Below, piece by piece: positions 60,942 through 64,000 of a stretch of DNA of 64,000 bases. The DNA comes from an uncultured Bacteroidaceae bacterium. Its GTDB lineage: Bacteria > Bacteroidota > Bacteroidia > Bacteroidales > Bacteroidaceae. The DNA is taken from the NCBI GenBank assembly GCA_934394435.1, contig CAKRRN010000004.1, positions 33,037 through 97,036 on the forward strand, written 5' to 3'. Under the pieces are notes generated by a model that worked only from the letters and a program-made list of their open reading frames with translations, was not told where the DNA came from and made no database searches. The position numbers and the translations under genes are program-made. The stretch's first letter is position 1, and every line of letters starts with the position of its first letter.

Positions 60942-61181
60942 TTACTTACCCTGGTTCTCCTCAATGTAGGCAATAGCGTCAGCTACTGTAGAGATCTTCT
61001 CTGCCTTGTCATCGGGAATGTTTATATCGAATGCCTTCTCGAACTCCATAATCAATTCTACTGTGTCCAGAGAATCTGCACCCAAATCGTTAGTGAATGA
61101 TGCTTCGGGAGTTACATCTGCTGCGTCTACGCCCAACTTGTCTACAATAATCTCTTTTACTTTTGCTTCAATTTCAGACAT
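60942..61181 (-). CDS. acpP: Acyl carrier protein
   Basis: AcpP carries growing acyl chains on a phosphopantetheine arm. The 79-residue acidic protein has the attachment site GADSLDTVE with Ser37. Helix II (DTVELIMEFEKAF) and helix III are typical. It leads the row acpP-fabF-rnc-GH3-Ig-like lipoprotein-DUF3108. A weak promoter lies about 54 nt upstream. Confidence 0.97.
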   Translation of the reverse strand: MSEIEAKVKEIIVDKLGVDAADVTPEASFTNDLGADSLDTVELIMEFEKAFDINIPDDKAEKISTVADAIAYIEENQGK

Positions 61182-61235
61182 GAATGTATTGTTTTAAATT
61201 GATAAATAAATTTTTCTTTTTCTTATTTCGGGTTG

Positions 61236-61266
61236 CAAAGTAAGCACAAATAACTCAATCGCGCAA
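61236..61266 (-). promoter_or_regulatory. Candidate promoter of acpP (TTG-N20-TTACTTTG)
   Basis: On the minus strand TTACTTTG (61243-61236), an off-consensus version of TAnnTTTG, has a TTG 20 nt upstream (61266-61264). It ends 54 nt before the acpP ATG. Confidence 0.4.
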
Positions 61267-61418
61267 CTAATAGAGCGAAAAAGTTGCTGTTTTTTGCACA
61301 AATACCGCATTCTTGTGCATTTTAAAGGACGATTCTGAAGGCAAAACGCATCGTACGTATATTACATACGTAAAAATCAAAGCATCTTTACCTTATAATT
61401 CGTACAACATGCATAGTA

Positions 61419-62786
61419 TCAGCCAACAACCTTCTTGCGCATGCCTCTAAGCACCAATATAAACGTGGGAACCAAGAAACAATCGGCAGAAAGCCATGCT
61501 GCTGGATCACCCCAGCATACGCCAGAAAAGCCAAAAGCAGGAACAAGAAAAACACTGACCAAACAACGGGCAAGAAGTTCGTTGACACCGCTCATCATGG
61601 CAACCTTGGTAAAGCCTATGCTCTGAAGGGAGTACCGGAAAATAACCAACACACCCAGAATAGGATAACACAACGACGTCACACGCATAAAATGCTGGCT
61701 ATGGGATAATATGTCTGTCTCGCCATAACCAACAAAGCAAGCTGTAATATCCCAAGAAAAAGGCCACAATACTGCTACACAAAAAGCACTATAAACCAGC
61801 ATCATACCCAAAGAGGAAACAATACCATGTCTGATGCGATCAAGATAATGTATAGCTAAAACCGAATCGGAGGCTGCACGCGATGCGCCACGATTTTGCC
61901 CGCAATAGGTGGCAAGGGCTACTCCAAGGTTTTCAAAGACACAGATAAAACATGCCTTAATACGCATGGCTGTTGTGAATGCCGCCACACAGACGGTTCC
62001 CAAACCATTATTGGCGCTCTGAAGCATAATGCTACCTATGGCTGTAATACTAAACTGCAAACCCATAGGTACACCACTTCCCAAAAGAGTATCGATATGA
62101 CGTAGATTTATGGAGCACTGACGATAACCTTGCAGCTCTGTTACACGATTCAGACTACGCATAGCCAGCAAACAGCCTGCAAGCATAGAAAGAGCTGTGG
62201 CTATGGCTGCACCTGCCACTCCCCAACCCAACAACAGAATTGCGACAAGGTCACCTCCCACATTGAACACAGAAGTAGAAAGGAGTATATAGAAAGGAGT
62301 ACGGCTATCTCCCAAAGCTCTCAAAATACTCAGAAGAACATTGAGAAACAACATGATGGGAATGCTCAAAAAAGTACACAACAGATAAGCATAAGCGTCT
62401 GGCATAATCTGAGACGGGGTTTGCATCCAACCGAGAATAGGATGGCATAGCAAACTGCTCCCGATAGTAAGGAAGAAAGAGACTGCAACAGACAACAGGA
62501 GAGCGTTCTGGACATAAGAACGCATACGTGCATAGTCATGGGCACCAAAAGATTGGGCTACCGGAATACCCATACCACCAGCCAATCCCGAACAGAACCC
62601 AAGGATAAGAAACAAGACAGAACTGCTGGCACCAACACCAGCCAAAGCATTAGTACCTAAGAAACGACCGACTATAGCAGCATCTACAAGCGAATAGAAT
62701 TGCTGCAAAAGATTGCCAGCCAACAAGGGCAAAGCAAAAGCAAGTATAAGGGGGGCTGGACGCCCTGTAGTCATATCCTTCGTCAT
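61419..62786 (-). CDS. MATE family multidrug/toxin efflux transporter
   Basis: From ATG 62786 (MTKDMTTGRPAPLILAFALP) the protein has 455 residues; Met5 is another possible start. About 12 hydrophobic segments form two homologous halves. The opening LLAGNLLQQFYSLVDAAIVGRFLG is the classic MATE start (the first 20 residues are enough). It probably exports cationic drugs or metabolites in exchange for Na+ or H+; the substrate is unknown. Longer upstream starts are unlikely because a promoter box lies 9 nt before this ATG. Confidence 0.93.
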   Translation of the reverse strand: MTKDMTTGRPAPLILAFALPLLAGNLLQQFYSLVDAAIVGRFLGTNALAGVGASSSVLFLILGFCSGLAGGMGIPVAQSFGAHDYARMRSYVQNALLLSVAVSFFLTIGSSLLCHPILGWMQTPSQIMPDAYAYLLCTFLSIPIMLFLNVLLSILRALGDSRTPFYILLSTSVFNVGGDLVAILLLGWGVAGAAIATALSMLAGCLLAMRSLNRVTELQGYRQCSINLRHIDTLLGSGVPMGLQFSITAIGSIMLQSANNGLGTVCVAAFTTAMRIKACFICVFENLGVALATYCGQNRGASRAASDSVLAIHYLDRIRHGIVSSLGMMLVYSAFCVAVLWPFSWDITACFVGYGETDILSHSQHFMRVTSLCYPILGVLVIFRYSLQSIGFTKVAMMSGVNELLARCLVSVFLVPAFGFSGVCWGDPAAWLSADCFLVPTFILVLRGMRKKVVG

Positions 62787-62794
62787 AACGGCTG

Positions 62795-62802
62795 CAAAAT
62801 TA
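62795..62802 (-). promoter_or_regulatory. -7 box (TAATTTTG) directly before the MATE gene
   Basis: TAATTTTG on the minus strand ends 8 nt before the ATG at 62786. It leaves at most a very short leader and helps choose this start. Confidence 0.5.
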
Positions 62803-62886
62803 CTGCATTTACAGAAAAACAAGAAGAAGCAAAGATTTATTAACACTTTTACTTCTCATCCGATCAAACAATATTACGAAAACCAC

Positions 62887-62894
62887 TAACTTTG
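62887..62894 (+). promoter_or_regulatory. -7 box (TAACTTTG) of the methyltransferase gene
   Basis: TAACTTTG ends 40 nt before the ATG at 62935. No clear -33 element is visible. Confidence 0.5.
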
Positions 62895-62934
62895 AGAGCA
62901 CAAACATTTTACGTATAAAAAAGCTTTTTCTATT

Positions 62935-63771
62935 ATGAACACAGAGAATATAGACACAAACATATTGTCAGTTGACAAAGACCCTATGGGAGCTGCCATA
63001 CTTGATTTTCAACAAAATGCAAAAGCAGGAAAACTGCTTGTACGCTCCTCCATGTTTGAAGACGACGAAATGTCAATAGAATATCTGTTTCGTAATGAAA
63101 AGACTATGCCAATATTAGAGCAAGAAGCGCTAAAACGCGCCAAAGGGTATGTACTTGACGTGGGAGCAGGCGCTGGATGCCATGCTCTTGCACTTCAAGA
63201 GCGCAAACTCACTGTGAAAGCCATAGATATATCGCCTCTCAGTTGCAAAGCAATGATACAGAGAGGGGTAAAAGACGTGGAGTGTATAAACGTCTTTTCA
63301 ACAAAATTGGAAGAAGAATGGTGCAGCCAAGAAAGACAGTCCGCAGCCACCTACATTACTGACCATCCACTATCTAACTTTAGAAACAAATTTGATACCA
63401 TATTACTGCTGATGAACGGAACTGGCATCGCAGGAAAATTATACCGTCTCCCATTACTACTCACAAGACTGCATTCCCTACTTAATGAAGGAGGACAGAT
63501 TCTGATAGACTCATCTGACTTACGATACATCTACGAGGATGAGGATGGTCGGCTTGATATCAATCCAGAAGCACCTTATTATGGAGAAGTCGATTACCAA
63601 ATGGTTTATAAGAATCTTCAAGGGAAAACTATTACTGGAACATCATTCGACTGGCTATACGTTGACTTTTCACGCCTACATTCTATGGCTCAGACATGTG
63701 GACTCAACTGCGAACTTGTGACAGAAGGCAAACATTACGACTATCTTGCACGTCTCTGGCCCAGGATTTGA
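62935..63771 (+). CDS. Class I SAM-dependent methyltransferase, substrate unknown
   Basis: The 278-residue protein has the SAM-binding loop VLDVGAGAGCHALAL near 73-87, an acidic end of strand 2 (KAIDISPL, Asp near 97) and FDTILLLMNGTGIAG as motif IV, where a catalytic Asp-Pro-Pro-Tyr is absent. The C-terminal part is beta-rich. These features fit a small-molecule or protein methyltransferase of unknown target. It is a single gene, divergent from the MATE transporter and followed by a terminator hairpin. Confidence 0.85.
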   Translation: MNTENIDTNILSVDKDPMGAAILDFQQNAKAGKLLVRSSMFEDDEMSIEYLFRNEKTMPILEQEALKRAKGYVLDVGAGAGCHALALQERKLTVKAIDISPLSCKAMIQRGVKDVECINVFSTKLEEEWCSQERQSAATYITDHPLSNFRNKFDTILLLMNGTGIAGKLYRLPLLLTRLHSLLNEGGQILIDSSDLRYIYEDEDGRLDINPEAPYYGEVDYQMVYKNLQGKTITGTSFDWLYVDFSRLHSMAQTCGLNCELVTEGKHYDYLARLWPRI

Positions 63772-63808
63772 TTCCTCTATCCTTAGGCAATCTCTAACAG
63801 GAAGATTC

Positions 63809-63844
63809 ACTGAGCCATCCTCCGTAGGGCACCCATGGCTCAGT
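63809..63844 (+). terminator. Terminator after the methyltransferase gene
   Basis: ACTGAGCCAT pairs perfectly with ATGGCTCAGT around a 16-nt loop and is followed by CCTTTCTC. The last 156 bp of the window hold no gene that I can support. Confidence 0.65.
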
Positions 63845-64000
63845 CCTTTCTCACATTACAGCGCATCATCCTTTTTTGTAACCATCCGAAATCTGCTGAG
63901 TCCTTGACTACGGATGAGATTATGGCTGTTCTGTTACAGAATTTCCGCTGAGCCGAAATTTAATATAAAAAGCTTCCGAAATCTCAAGTCTGTCAGAAGT

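Overview
The window is chromosomal DNA from a member of the Bacteroidota, most likely order Bacteroidales and probably a Prevotella-like lineage. The evidence is its gene families (DUF6089, DUF6242, OstA-like protein, DUF4988/PL29-N collagen-like lipoprotein, DUF3108, bacterial GH3), a protein with a type IX secretion-like C-terminus, and the recurring Bacteroidota promoter box TAnnTTTG, seen in front of many genes and in several cases with an upstream TTTG or TTG. I see no rRNA, tRNA, prophage, transposase or CRISPR array. Most genes are on the minus strand. Species cannot be fixed from the sequence alone.

Layout. 0-5 kb (minus): DUF6242 lipoprotein, DUF6089 barrel protein, uppS and the N-terminal 702 codons of bamA, which runs off the left edge. 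5-7.4 kb: ribD (minus) divergent from prmC-recX (plus). 7.8-15.3 kb (minus): a long unit DUF177-rpmF-fabH-era-der-small lipoprotein-M16 protease. 15.3-16.5 kb: orphan histidine kinase. 16.7-20.7 kb (plus): three peptidases (C11 clostripain-like, M24 Xaa-Pro aminopeptidase, C1 aminopeptidase C). 21.3-25.7 kb (minus): asnS, an rRNA pseudouridine synthase with a long GYQPR-repeat tail, and purB. 25.9-35.2 kb (minus): a tightly packed row guaB-surA-surA-ostA-like-small membrane protein-mutL-trpS. 35.4-41.5 kb (minus): recQ, then tig-clpP-clpX. 42-48.2 kb (minus): the accessory-looking part, four envelope genes (collagen-like lipoprotein, OmpA protein, secreted protein with a T9SS-like end, outer-membrane barrel). 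48.5-50.9 kb: lptB (minus) divergent from mlaE-mlaF (plus). 51.7-54.2 kb: pckA (minus) and upp (plus). 54.4-61.2 kb (minus): acpP-fabF-rnc-GH3-Ig-like lipoprotein-DUF3108. 61.4-63.8 kb: MATE transporter (minus) divergent from a methyltransferase (plus).

How the genes fit together. Much of the window serves envelope building: lipid carrier (uppS), fatty acid initiation and elongation (fabH, fabF, acpP), LPS export (lptB, OstA-like), outer-membrane protein folding (bamA, two SurA-type isomerases) and lipid transport (mlaEF). Ribosome and RNA functions (der, era, rpmF, rnc, rluB-like, prmC, asnS, trpS) and protein quality control (tig, clpP, clpX) make up most of the rest.

The most unusual non-coding signal is at gene ends. 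All four convergent (tail-to-tail) gene junctions carry palindromic repeats of one of two families: a 22-bp tandem dyad (7.5 and 54.3 kb) and a CCAGTACCA/TGGTACTGG dyad (20.9 and 51.4 kb). I noticed no copy elsewhere in the window. A second signal is a set of TAnnTTTG boxes lying only 4-8 nt before start codons, which points to leaderless mRNAs.
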